Source: a virus. From it: a stretch of DNA of 52,603 nt. The stretch lies in IMG/VR virus record IMGVR_UViG_3300048121_000820, positions 1 through 52,603 of that record; one strand, given 5' to 3'. The notes under the pieces were generated by a model, which was given only the letters and a program-made list of their open reading frames with translations, was not told the origin of the DNA and ran no database searches. The position numbers and the translations under genes are program-made. Numbering within the stretch: position 1 is the stretch's first letter; each line of letters begins with the position of its first letter. Below, piece by piece: positions 33,001 through 40,722 of the stretch.

Positions 33001-35389
33001 ACCAAGCTGCATCAAACCCTAAAGGCCTTTCTAGTGTAATGGTATATTGGTCACCTACTCCTGTTGGTCCTCCTGATTTTATATCGTATTTATCAGTGAC
33101 ATTAGCCCCTGCTACTATTTGTAATTTTCTAGTAGATTTAAATCCTTCTTTAAATAAAGTATTTGTTGTTCCGCAATTAAATATTAGTGTAATAAAATCT
33201 TGCTCAAATCCGCTTGTAATTTCAACTGTTGCTCTAGCTATGGTTGACTCAAAAGTTTTTATAAAATCTGGCGCCTCGTTTTCTATAGCTAATACCTTAT
33301 ATCTATTTAAATTATCTACCGCAACGTTGTTATCATGCTGCTTTTTAAGAATTAGATAGGTCTCCTCATCAAGTTTATTTCTTTCTGACGAAGGAAATGA
33401 TAGCCATACATTGCCATCTTCTGCGAAATAAAACCTATCTAAGGCTAAATTATAATACTGATTAGAGGTTTCTTTTATAAAAAATTTAAAATGAGTTGCC
33501 CAGCTTGGAGAGGGTCCAGACGGGGTTATTTGAAGAACGTTTGTGCTAACAGAATTTAATATAGGTATATTTATAGAAGCTGTTTTTGTTGTTTGCACCG
33601 GGGTTTCTCTCCCATATTTGTCTTTAAATACTATTCCCGCTTGATAAGTTCTTATTGATTTTAAACTTGAGAAAGGTTGTCTTTCAAAAGGATTTGGAAC
33701 GGTTTCTTGATTGATCGTTAAATTTGCGGGGTGAACTTTCGGCAAATAACTTACTGTTAAATCAATAGGATATTCTATATTATAATTTTGTAAATAATTA
33801 CCATATATTATTCTATTTCCAACAATCTCTTGTGATTTAGCTTTACGTGGAACATTATCCCAAGGTCTTAATATTTGATTAGACTGTACAACCGCTCCAA
33901 TTATCTCGGACTTTATTTCAAAAGATGTAGGCACACTTCCAGCGCCAGCGTTATAGGGTAAAAAATCTTTTTTCTTAATAGAATCAACAGAATAAACCGT
34001 TGTATTATGAGATTCCTTATATAATATTTCTATCTCATCTACTTCCTCTGTTCCTAATTCTAAAGAATTTATAATAAGTTTTCTAATATTGTTAGTCATC
34101 CCGACATTATACCCGTCTGAAGACAAGTATTTAAAATCATTGCCAACAAAAGCTACTTCTGAAAATGGAGAAAAACAAGAATATTCATTATCAATATATT
34201 TCCAACGATATGCAAATCTTGGGAAAATATATTCAAACATAGGCTCCTTTTCTTCAAGCAATACCTCCCATTGTATTAATATTACATCGCCATTTTCATC
34301 TGTAGGTTTATATAAATCAGATGAAATACCTAATATTTTAGCCGTTACTATACTATTATTTAAAGAATCAATTTGTACTCTAAGTTGATATTCAAATGTT
34401 TCATTAAATTGTGAGGTAAATTTACCGTTTAATAATAATATATCGTCATTTTGCCAAACAGGTCCTCCGTTGTTTGCAAATTGGTCGTATATAGGCGCAA
34501 CATCAAAAGTAATTAAACCGTTCCAATTGGGTATATTACTATTTGCATAATATGTAGGGCTTTCTTCTATATTAGCTAAATATGCTCCGTATGTGTCTAA
34601 AGGAAGGGTTACAGCAGGTTCTAAGGTATTAGGTATAAATGTAAAATTTCCAGTACCTGTGCCTGCTGGGCTTTCGGCTGTAGTGTATACTGGAGTAATA
34701 CCTGTGCCGTTAATATTATTACCGAAGGGAGATGCAGAAACATCTAATAATGGCGCTTTTAAAGGGGATTTTTTAATTACAGTAATATCGTCTTCTGTAA
34801 AGTTTGGTTCCGCGCTTCCGCCAAAGCCACAATTAACCTCTGTATAATTATCTTGTCCTGGGTTCCATTCAGGAATTTTCGTATGTGTATTAAAATTACA
34901 AGATCCAGCTTTAAACTTGTTAATATTAATTCTTTTTGGTTCTGTCTGATCGTCTGTCCAAAATAAAAACTTATCAATTATGTTAACTCCTGTAATTAAA
35001 TAATCTGTAGAAAAATTTAATATGTTATTTGTGTCGACTAATATGGGATGTATATACCCTGTTGTGGTGTCTAATTCAGCGATAGCGCTAACATTGTCAG
35101 ACGCAATAAACCAATATATTTTTTCGTTTATATCGTTTTTTATAGACGCGATACAAACAGGATTATCTAAATCTTCTATATAGTTAGCCTGCCATCCGTT
35201 TTCAGTGTCTGATATTTTGCCGCGCAATTCAACATTGCCTTTTACATTTTGTAAAGTACCTACGTTAGACCCCTCTGAGTTTGCTAAATCTAAGTTTAAA
35301 GCATCGCGATATTGGCCCTGAGGCACTAGTCGCTCGTCGAGATCTTTATTCATTTTCCCAGTCTGGAAAGAACGGATAAATTCTGGCAT
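30038..35389 (-). CDS. Large stabilisation / tail nozzle protein (1783 aa)
   Basis: A 1783-residue virion protein. The start MPEFIRSFQTGKMNKDLDERL, then RDALNLDLANSEGSNVGT, is a signature I recall from stabilisation proteins of crAss-like and other Bacteroidetes podoviruses, structurally related to tail nozzle proteins. Most of it is beta-rich with Trp/Tyr-rich loops. The last ~200 residues contain two similar segments, each running from (Q/D)VGT(Q/K).(Y/W)N through a YLFVG/YLWVG strand to an SW..YN end. It follows the connector genes, consistent with building the short tail. Confidence 0.7.
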   Translation of the reverse strand: MPEFIRSFQTGKMNKDLDERLVPQGQYRDALNLDLANSEGSNVGTLQNVKGNVELRGKISDTENGWQANYIEDLDNPVCIASIKNDINEKIYWFIASDNVSAIAELDTTTGYIHPILVDTNNILNFSTDYLITGVNIIDKFLFWTDDQTEPKRININKFKAGSCNFNTHTKIPEWNPGQDNYTEVNCGFGGSAEPNFTEDDITVIKKSPLKAPLLDVSASPFGNNINGTGITPVYTTAESPAGTGTGNFTFIPNTLEPAVTLPLDTYGAYLANIEESPTYYANSNIPNWNGLITFDVAPIYDQFANNGGPVWQNDDILLLNGKFTSQFNETFEYQLRVQIDSLNNSIVTAKILGISSDLYKPTDENGDVILIQWEVLLEEKEPMFEYIFPRFAYRWKYIDNEYSCFSPFSEVAFVGNDFKYLSSDGYNVGMTNNIRKLIINSLELGTEEVDEIEILYKESHNTTVYSVDSIKKKDFLPYNAGAGSVPTSFEIKSEIIGAVVQSNQILRPWDNVPRKAKSQEIVGNRIIYGNYLQNYNIEYPIDLTVSYLPKVHPANLTINQETVPNPFERQPFSSLKSIRTYQAGIVFKDKYGRETPVQTTKTASINIPILNSVSTNVLQITPSGPSPSWATHFKFFIKETSNQYYNLALDRFYFAEDGNVWLSFPSSERNKLDEETYLILKKQHDNNVAVDNLNRYKVLAIENEAPDFIKTFESTIARATVEITSGFEQDFITLIFNCGTTNTLFKEGFKSTRKLQIVAGANVTDKYDIKSGGPTGVGDQYTITLERPLGFDAAWLSSYNPGDNIDISILENVVENKQEFEGRFFAKINRDFAFDTNIVASFEALQPRYAIRAEHNVVNSITGISPGNGGIKMGWLDSRGYGHTTPFLPKRPSNGSNKFTLNFAGWPYGGGTNVSLHDFDIDHYIHSATIGPFEYNHIRGTGVLLRFISSTGEVSDNVYKIIAYERKKSYRGYTDIVGDPRQVHTNMRKTSYYTMDQNYNETFLPTGIQVVEEIIEDDNKLLTSNNPAIFETEPKEAIDLDLYYEASDAIPIANYNSTHELNSYYNCYSYGQGVESNRIRDDYNAFTIDKGPKVSAPLDEPYAQERRGNGLIFSQIFNSTSGINRLNQFIQAEPITKDLNPTYGTIQKLHTRQTDLLALCEDKIVKILANKDALFNADGNVNLTGNNAVLGQAMVPATFGEFGISKNPESFAADNYRIYFTDKNRGAVLRLSMDGVTDIAGKGMSDFFADNLKVSNKLIGSFDKEKDLYNITFDRLSQDWNNILSPSQQYQLTPECDINAFTKCNETTVSFKEMVDGWTSRKSFIPESGISLNNIYYTFKDGRIYEHGLNILYNNFYRQQYDSSFNVLMNDGPQSVKGFSTVNYTGTRSRRFEYLHDSEWYSIAEINAIPAIPTSIQQKQPGWYVNFVKTDLEGGEVKEFEKKEGKYFNYIKGLEIFNDCDDTPDGIGNPDIIDSDPQDYILTVTIDEGCSGSGGAVPDVIQSFVNIWNCVKPTIELNIENETIAQDIKCLIEEFYDPLFQNYTLVSNNATAFSYLSSQGLQVGTQMYNSLTNEPITTPGAYLFVGAGQQMSDLTVNHAGLDANNATVAPSTYYVMILDSSGQIASWTQYNTLAACEDDCMPDTEINFYWFRSPDSSDIYSGVNWSGYTNFGNTRYVIEENFTDYPNGGPVGNVNVEWRYNLSDGVDVGTKIWNYGQHVSNPCEFVPFDAMYLWVGSSTVDPNLALDPNDPTPIPNEYRLIKITNGIITSWMRYNAITPVAP

Positions 35390-35392
35390 ATA

Positions 35393-36301
35393 TTAGTGTT
35401 TTATTTGTTTAGACTTACCTCGCATGGTTTGCGAAATTTCCTCTAATTTTATATTTGATAATCTTAATTTAGCATTTCGCTTAGCGGCTCTTGCTTCTTT
35501 TTTAAACCTCATTACAAGGTATTCTTGAGTATTTGCTCTAGTCGCTAAAATAGCATGCGCAATATGTTTATATATAGCCTCTTCAGCAAACTTATGCACA
35601 ACCATATCATCTTCGCACCCTAAACCATCACTTATGTATTTTAAAGTTACAATACGATTTGTCATATCAGAACTGAAGTGTATTAGCCCTTTTATTTGGT
35701 CAATATAAAATACTCCATTTGATTGAGTATACTGCGGATCTAAACCATATCTCCCCCCAGCGAAATCAGAGCGAGTAAGTTCTCTTGCGTCTCTACTGTT
35801 AGAGTCTACCAATATGTCATCATTAGAGCTTTGGAATCTTTCCCAAGTTTCGGACTCCTGTGCATAAAGAATTTCCCCGTTATTGTCAAATGTGTATTCG
35901 TAGTTGCTATCCTGTATAATAGGTAAAGGGTTGCTGGTTTTAGAAGTTGGATAAATTATTCTTTCAACTCCGCTTTCGTCAAGCCAAGTTAGCTTTACAT
36001 AGTTAACATAGTCTTGTGGTAAAATCATATACAAAGTAGGTGGAACTTCTATCTCCTGTGATTTAATAGATTGCAGGGTATCAAAATTTAACTCCTGAAT
36101 ACCGCGCTGTGCATGGAATGCAATGTCGGATCTTTTTACTTTAGATATTATTTTATCTTCTCCAACATAAGCTACAACAAAGTTATTTACTATGTCCTTC
36201 AGTGTTATATATTGGTAGTCCCCATAATTTTCGTCTAAGCTATTCCATACGCCGTCTGGCCCCTCGTAATATTGTTCGTTACTTATATTTATTAATGGCA
36301 T
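35393..36301 (-). CDS. Head-tail connector / ring protein (302 aa)
   Basis: A 302-residue protein of mixed alpha/beta structure. The centre has LKDIVNNFVVAYVGEDKI, KVKRSDIAFHAQRGIQELNFD and a PQDYVNYVKL strand. The C-terminus is Lys/Arg-rich. The alpha-helical N-terminal half resembles the adaptor or gp4/gp11-type connector proteins that sit under the portal. It lies between the 242-residue protein and the nozzle protein, fitting a connector role. The family call is by pattern and place. Confidence 0.6.
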   Translation of the reverse strand: MPLINISNEQYYEGPDGVWNSLDENYGDYQYITLKDIVNNFVVAYVGEDKIISKVKRSDIAFHAQRGIQELNFDTLQSIKSQEIEVPPTLYMILPQDYVNYVKLTWLDESGVERIIYPTSKTSNPLPIIQDSNYEYTFDNNGEILYAQESETWERFQSSNDDILVDSNSRDARELTRSDFAGGRYGLDPQYTQSNGVFYIDQIKGLIHFSSDMTNRIVTLKYISDGLGCEDDMVVHKFAEEAIYKHIAHAILATRANTQEYLVMRFKKEARAAKRNAKLRLSNIKLEEISQTMRGKSKQIKH

Positions 36302-36304
36302 ATG

Positions 36305-37033
36305 TTATGATTTTTCTTGTTGGATAGTTTCTACTTCCTCCTGGTTGATGGCGTTGTACATGTTAAAGTCTTTAATCAATAGCCCTGACAACTCTAGTAT
36401 TTTTATAACTAATTCTGTTTCTTCAGAAGGCTCAAGCTCAAAGTTTACTGAATTTGAGGCATCATACAAGGGTTCATCAAAAACAATTTGATATGCCCAT
36501 TGTACAGTGGCCGGTGTTCTAATATAATTACAGCTAACGCTTGACGTAAGCTCTGCGTCGCCGTATACCTTAACGCCCTGCGTGTTTTGAGCGTATATAG
36601 GACGTCTATTAACGGGCCTTGTTAATGGAGATAAGTTTATGTATAATAATTCGTTTTGATTAATTCTTTCAGCCTCTACAAGCTCCGTTGTAGCTGTGAA
36701 TCCATCTGTGATAGCATTTGTATATACAATACTTCCTAGCCTATAAAGATCAGCCGGAAGATCAAAGTGAAGAGTTGTTTGGTTATATGCTAATGACGCG
36801 GATGTTTTAAAAGGGCTTATTTTTTGATCAAGTATGGTTAGCATATCTGAATACTCGGTGTCATTACCGTGTAATCTTCCAAATTGATTTATATCATAAA
36901 AGTATTGCTCAAATAAATCTTGCTGTGCTTGATTAGCAAACAAGTTAAATTCCTGAGCGGTTACATACCCTCGCTGTTCTTTATTTAATATACCTAAAAC
37001 TCTTTGATATACTGTGTTTACATTTATTGGCAT
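36305..37033 (-). CDS. Virion structural protein, connector-like (242 aa)
   Basis: A 242-residue protein. The N-terminal helices (GYVTAQEFNLFANQAQQDLFEQYFYDINQF) contain a pattern I associate with a conserved structural protein in crAss-like and marine Bacteroidetes phages, followed by a beta domain (HFDLPADLYRLGSIVYTN). It is probably a head-completion or tail-adaptor protein. A hairpin (37056-37090) lies immediately upstream, separating it from the capsid-proximal gene. Confidence 0.6.
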   Translation of the reverse strand: MPINVNTVYQRVLGILNKEQRGYVTAQEFNLFANQAQQDLFEQYFYDINQFGRLHGNDTEYSDMLTILDQKISPFKTSASLAYNQTTLHFDLPADLYRLGSIVYTNAITDGFTATTELVEAERINQNELLYINLSPLTRPVNRRPIYAQNTQGVKVYGDAELTSSVSCNYIRTPATVQWAYQIVFDEPLYDASNSVNFELEPSEETELVIKILELSGLLIKDFNMYNAINQEEVETIQQEKS

Positions 37034-37055
37034 ATTGTTGTTTATTATTAGTTAT

Positions 37056-37090
37056 AGTAATTAGGCCACTATTACAGCGGCCTAGCTACT
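37056..37090. terminator. Inverted repeat downstream of the capsid-proximal gene
   Basis: TAGGCC (37062-37067) pairs with GGCCTA (37079-37084), and an outer AGTA (37056-37059) pairs with TACT (37087-37090) across a two-base internal loop. It lies just past the stop of the 275-residue gene on the minus strand. The following sequence is AT-rich but has no long T run, so attenuation or RNA processing is as likely as full termination. Confidence 0.5.
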
Positions 37091-37102
37091 ATAATTAGTG
37101 AC

Positions 37103-37930
37103 TTATAATTTTTTAATTATATGTTTGTAAACGTCCATACCTTCATCTGTTTTGAAGAATACTGCTAACGCGGAATATGGATGCTCGTCAAATGGCACTG
37201 TCATTAATTTTCGGCCGGTTTCGCCATAAGAAAATGTTCTTTGATCTTGTGATAAAGATATAATTCCTTGCTGTACCGCCTTTACACCTATATTTCTTAA
37301 CTCTACATTTTCATCATTTGCAAGTTGTAAAAACAATATAGGGTTTCTTTTAGCAAAAACTAATCCATCTCTTTTTAATTCGCTAGAAGATAATAAATCT
37401 ACTCTTTCACCGAACTCCACTCTTAATATTGCTTCTAATCCTTCGATGTCCATTTCTTTAGCAGCCAGCAAAGCTTGAATTTCGTAGTTAATGTATTCTA
37501 CCTCATTCATTGCTTGCTCTCTTGGCTTGTCTTCAGAAAAATATTTGTTTCTTAAAGGGTGGTATAAAGATAATAATTTTTGTAAATTTTGTTGTTCTTT
37601 TGGAACATACAACCTTCCGTCTCTAAAAACTATTCTACCTAAAGTTGATTGCCCTTTTTGCTCGTCTACAAATACAGACTTTTGATTAGTGGCATATCTT
37701 AACTCTCTTTGATATCCGAGTTTTTCGTCAAAATACAGTAAAGGAAACTTAGCACTATGTTTAGAGGCTAAAGAATAAACTATAGGTTTTCCTAATCTGT
37801 CTACCAGATTATAAAGCCTATCTTTTATTTCCCACACTGGTTCTACTGGTTGTTGTATTTTTTCTTTTTTTGTAATTTTTGGTTGAGGTGCAACCTCGGG
37901 TTTTTCTACTGCTTCAGCTTTTTTCGCCAT
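37103..37930 (-). CDS. Virion structural protein next to capsid (275 aa)
   Basis: A 275-residue protein. The N-terminal 35 residues are a Lys/Glu/Pro-rich tail. The central ELRYATNQKSVFVDEQ and IVFRDGRLYVPKEQQNLQKLLSLYHP resemble a conserved capsid-adjacent protein of marine phages as I remember it. No enzyme motif is visible. It lies between two hairpins and directly after the major capsid gene. A head decoration or head-completion role is inferred. Confidence 0.6.
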   Translation of the reverse strand: MAKKAEAVEKPEVAPQPKITKKEKIQQPVEPVWEIKDRLYNLVDRLGKPIVYSLASKHSAKFPLLYFDEKLGYQRELRYATNQKSVFVDEQKGQSTLGRIVFRDGRLYVPKEQQNLQKLLSLYHPLRNKYFSEDKPREQAMNEVEYINYEIQALLAAKEMDIEGLEAILRVEFGERVDLLSSSELKRDGLVFAKRNPILFLQLANDENVELRNIGVKAVQQGIISLSQDQRTFSYGETGRKLMTVPFDEHPYSALAVFFKTDEGMDVYKHIIKKL

Positions 37931-37959
37931 GATATAATAAAATTAAATAATTAATAAGA

Positions 37960-38000
37960 GTAATAATTACCCCCGTCGATATAACGAGGGTAATAATTAC
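37960..38000. terminator. Long hairpin just downstream of the major capsid gene
   Basis: The 13-base arm 37960-37972 pairs with 37988-38000 apart from one A-A mismatch. Inside it CGT (37974-37976) pairs with ACG (37984-37986) around a 7-base loop. It is the strongest inverted repeat in the late arm and starts 18 bases past the capsid stop on the minus strand. The downstream minus-strand sequence is T-rich but not a clean T run. It probably acts as a partial terminator or mRNA 3'-end stabiliser that raises capsid mRNA. Confidence 0.65.
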
Positions 38001-38017
38001 ATTAATTTGCCTTCTTA

Positions 38018-39496
38018 TTAGAAATTTTGTGTTTTCTTAAGAATAACAAAGTTATTAGCTCCTTGAACACATAATGCTCTTTCTGATAAGAAATTAACAT
38101 TCATAGCGTCCTCTTCGCTCGTGTAGTTGCCACCAACAGAACCTGTAATCCAAGATTTCAATCTACGATCGTCAGCTTCAGAAGCTCTGTAGCGTACGTG
38201 TAAAAATGGTCGTTGAATATTTTGTCCTAAAATTTGGTCGTAAACCGTAGAGACACCTGCAGGTACAATAACTCCAAGAACGTCATTAACCATTCCTCTT
38301 GTAGTTGAATCATTTAGGTATTTCCAGTCTGTCTTATAGAAATCGTAAGATCCTCTTCGGAATCCGCTAAATCCTAAGTTAAGTGCCATATCTTCAGAAT
38401 TTTCAAATACACCATAAGATGTACCTCCACTTCCGTAAGAATTTTGCGCAGCCAACATGATGTCGATATCCAAAGAAGTGCTACGATCTAAGAACAACAT
38501 GTTCTCTTCAATAGCCCCTTGCTTATCTAGCTCTCCTAAAATTAAATCAAACTCTCCAATACCAGTAGCTGGTACAGCGTTTGCAAAATCAGGATCATTA
38601 AAAGTTAAGCCTCTACTTTCGATAGCAGCAAAAAGACCCTCAGATCCAGTAAAGCCATTATCACCAGCAGAATCTCCACCGCCTCCACCGTTGTCTTGTA
38701 CGGCTTCAATCATAGACATTTCTAAATAATCTTCAAAACGTAACCTAGCTTCATGCTCAGACTTTAGGTACCATAGGTATCCTCCAGTTCCAGCTTCAGT
38801 AGTTACTTCAACCCACCCAATTTGAGCAACGTCTGAACCGTTTACTGCATACTTTTCTCTAAGTATGATAGGTTTGTTGCTGAATTGTGTGAATTTAGCA
38901 TTTGGTTGTGCCGCAACAACAGAAGAGCCTTTTTTGTACTCAGAACCATAAACAAATACGGCAACATCAGTAATGTCCCCAGCAGGTGTTGGTAGAAGTG
39001 CATTCAAGTCTTGAGCGTTGTATGGAGCCACTGCTATAGTTGTAGCTGTGCCATCGCCTCCGGTTGTTACTCTTGCCTTAACAACAACGCCGTCTTTTGC
39101 AATAATAACTGTCTGGCCTGCGTTAATCAATTCCGCTTTTTCAGCTGCACTCTGTAACCCAGCAGTTCCCGCTGGATCAGCTGTAAATTGAATAGTGTTA
39201 TTTCCAGCTTGCGCTACTGTAATTGAACAGTCATCCATTGCGATGTGTAGTCGCCCTTGTTCAGACCATACAATTTGGTCAGAAGCCATTGGCATTTCTG
39301 CTCCTACCATGCGTAAGAATCCAGAAACAGTACGGTTACCGTATCTTTCTACTTCTTTTTCGTACACTTCTGGTAAAAACTGTTGTGTAAAATCCATGTC
39401 AGCTAATGAAAGGTAGTTGTCCGCAAACAACCCTTTAGTAGGACGTGGAGTTTGGTGATTTAATTGGGCACCAATACCCGGTGTTGGAAAACTCAT
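38018..39496 (-). CDS. Major capsid protein (HK97-fold, podovirus type)
   Basis: A 492-residue protein. The N-terminus (SFPTPGIGAQLNHQTPRPTKG, then YLSLADMDFTQQFLPEVYEKE) and the central Gly-rich loops match capsid proteins of Bacteroidetes podoviruses as I recall them. It follows the scaffold gene and precedes strong hairpins, the expected place for the most highly expressed gene. No internal protease domain is visible. HK97 fold is inferred from family. Confidence 0.8.
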   Translation of the reverse strand: MSFPTPGIGAQLNHQTPRPTKGLFADNYLSLADMDFTQQFLPEVYEKEVERYGNRTVSGFLRMVGAEMPMASDQIVWSEQGRLHIAMDDCSITVAQAGNNTIQFTADPAGTAGLQSAAEKAELINAGQTVIIAKDGVVVKARVTTGGDGTATTIAVAPYNAQDLNALLPTPAGDITDVAVFVYGSEYKKGSSVVAAQPNAKFTQFSNKPIILREKYAVNGSDVAQIGWVEVTTEAGTGGYLWYLKSEHEARLRFEDYLEMSMIEAVQDNGGGGGDSAGDNGFTGSEGLFAAIESRGLTFNDPDFANAVPATGIGEFDLILGELDKQGAIEENMLFLDRSTSLDIDIMLAAQNSYGSGGTSYGVFENSEDMALNLGFSGFRRGSYDFYKTDWKYLNDSTTRGMVNDVLGVIVPAGVSTVYDQILGQNIQRPFLHVRYRASEADDRRLKSWITGSVGGNYTSEEDAMNVNFLSERALCVQGANNFVILKKTQNF

Positions 39497-39517
39497 AGTT
39501 TTTTAATTTTAAATTGT

Positions 39518-40687
39518 TTATTTTTTTATTTTTATCTTTAATCTGGAAGAATCTACACCATTAACAGATCGCACTTTCCAGCCGTTCTGAAGAGTCGTGT
39601 TTTCATGAACCCCTCTCGGATCCATATTGACATTCTTCGTTCTGGCCATACTGTCTTTCATAGCGTCGGCTTTGCCTTGCTCATAAAAGTGTTTTGCGAC
39701 TGCATCAGGGTTCATTGCAGTAAATAGAGATTTATGATAACCCCTAGCATCTGACATTTCATTTTTATCGTTTAAGAACTTCTTAACAAAATTATTAATG
39801 TCGCTTTGAGTAGTCTTTACCTCGCTTGCATTTTTAACATTAAACCTATACTTTTTGTCTCCAACTTGATATTCAAAACCTTTGAAATCTTTATTAAAAA
39901 CCTGATTGGTCTGATTTAAAAACGTAGTTTTTTGCTGCGTTGCTTTCTCTTCCTGTTTGTTATAGCGGTTGAAAAATTCAACTGCTTTTTGCTGTTCTGG
40001 ATTTAATTTTGATCCAGCTTTAATTTCTTCGTAATATTTAGACTTTAATCCATTTAAGTGATTCTTAGCCTTTGCTAGCTCTTCTTTATAAGCTATTTTC
40101 TTTTTACGGACATCTCTTTCCTCGTCTAACTCTTCGTCATAAGAAAAATTGTCTTCCATTAAAAAGTCAATTTCTTCTTTATCAAGATGAGGTTTTGTGT
40201 TTTCGTAATATTCTTTTAACAATTGTGCTTCATTTAATGACGAATAATCGGTATTTAGCTTTACATAATCCTGTAAGCTGCCGCCGGTTTCGTTCATAAA
40301 GTCAACAACTTTTTGAATATTTTCAGGTAATTCAATACCTGTTTCTTTTTGTTCCGCAATTGCTTCTGCAACATCCTCGGTTAGTTGCTCTGTTTGCTCT
40401 TGAACTTCTTCTTCTATTATTTCTTCAAGTGCTGATTCCTCGACTTGCTCGGGCTCCCGTACTTCTTGAACCACTTCTTCGCTACTTGTCTCGTTTTCGG
40501 GTTGCTCGACAACATCATTGCTGTCATCTGGGCTTTCGTTTTGAATGGCATTTTCTTCCGTGTTATTTAATTCTGATAAATTAACTTTAATCGTGCCATC
40601 TTCGTCCTTTGTTACGGGGCCTGATTCTTGCACTACTTCCTGTTTAATTTCTTCAGGATTAGTTGCTTCGTTTTCTTTGTTTTCCAT
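39518..40687 (-). CDS. Scaffolding protein candidate (389 aa)
   Basis: A 389-residue protein. The first 140 residues are strikingly acidic and Gln-rich with Glu/Val heptads. The middle is a mixed-charge coiled coil, and the C-terminal 40 residues are basic. Acidic coiled-coil proteins between portal and capsid genes are the usual scaffold, removed during head assembly. It follows the portal gene after a short AT-rich gap. There is no protease motif, so scaffold removal may need another enzyme or exit intact. Confidence 0.65.
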   Translation of the reverse strand: MENKENEATNPEEIKQEVVQESGPVTKDEDGTIKVNLSELNNTEENAIQNESPDDSNDVVEQPENETSSEEVVQEVREPEQVEESALEEIIEEEVQEQTEQLTEDVAEAIAEQKETGIELPENIQKVVDFMNETGGSLQDYVKLNTDYSSLNEAQLLKEYYENTKPHLDKEEIDFLMEDNFSYDEELDEERDVRKKKIAYKEELAKAKNHLNGLKSKYYEEIKAGSKLNPEQQKAVEFFNRYNKQEEKATQQKTTFLNQTNQVFNKDFKGFEYQVGDKKYRFNVKNASEVKTTQSDINNFVKKFLNDKNEMSDARGYHKSLFTAMNPDAVAKHFYEQGKADAMKDSMARTKNVNMDPRGVHENTTLQNGWKVRSVNGVDSSRLKIKIKK

Positions 40688-40722
40688 GATAAAATATTAT
40701 AAAATTACTACTATTACTATTA

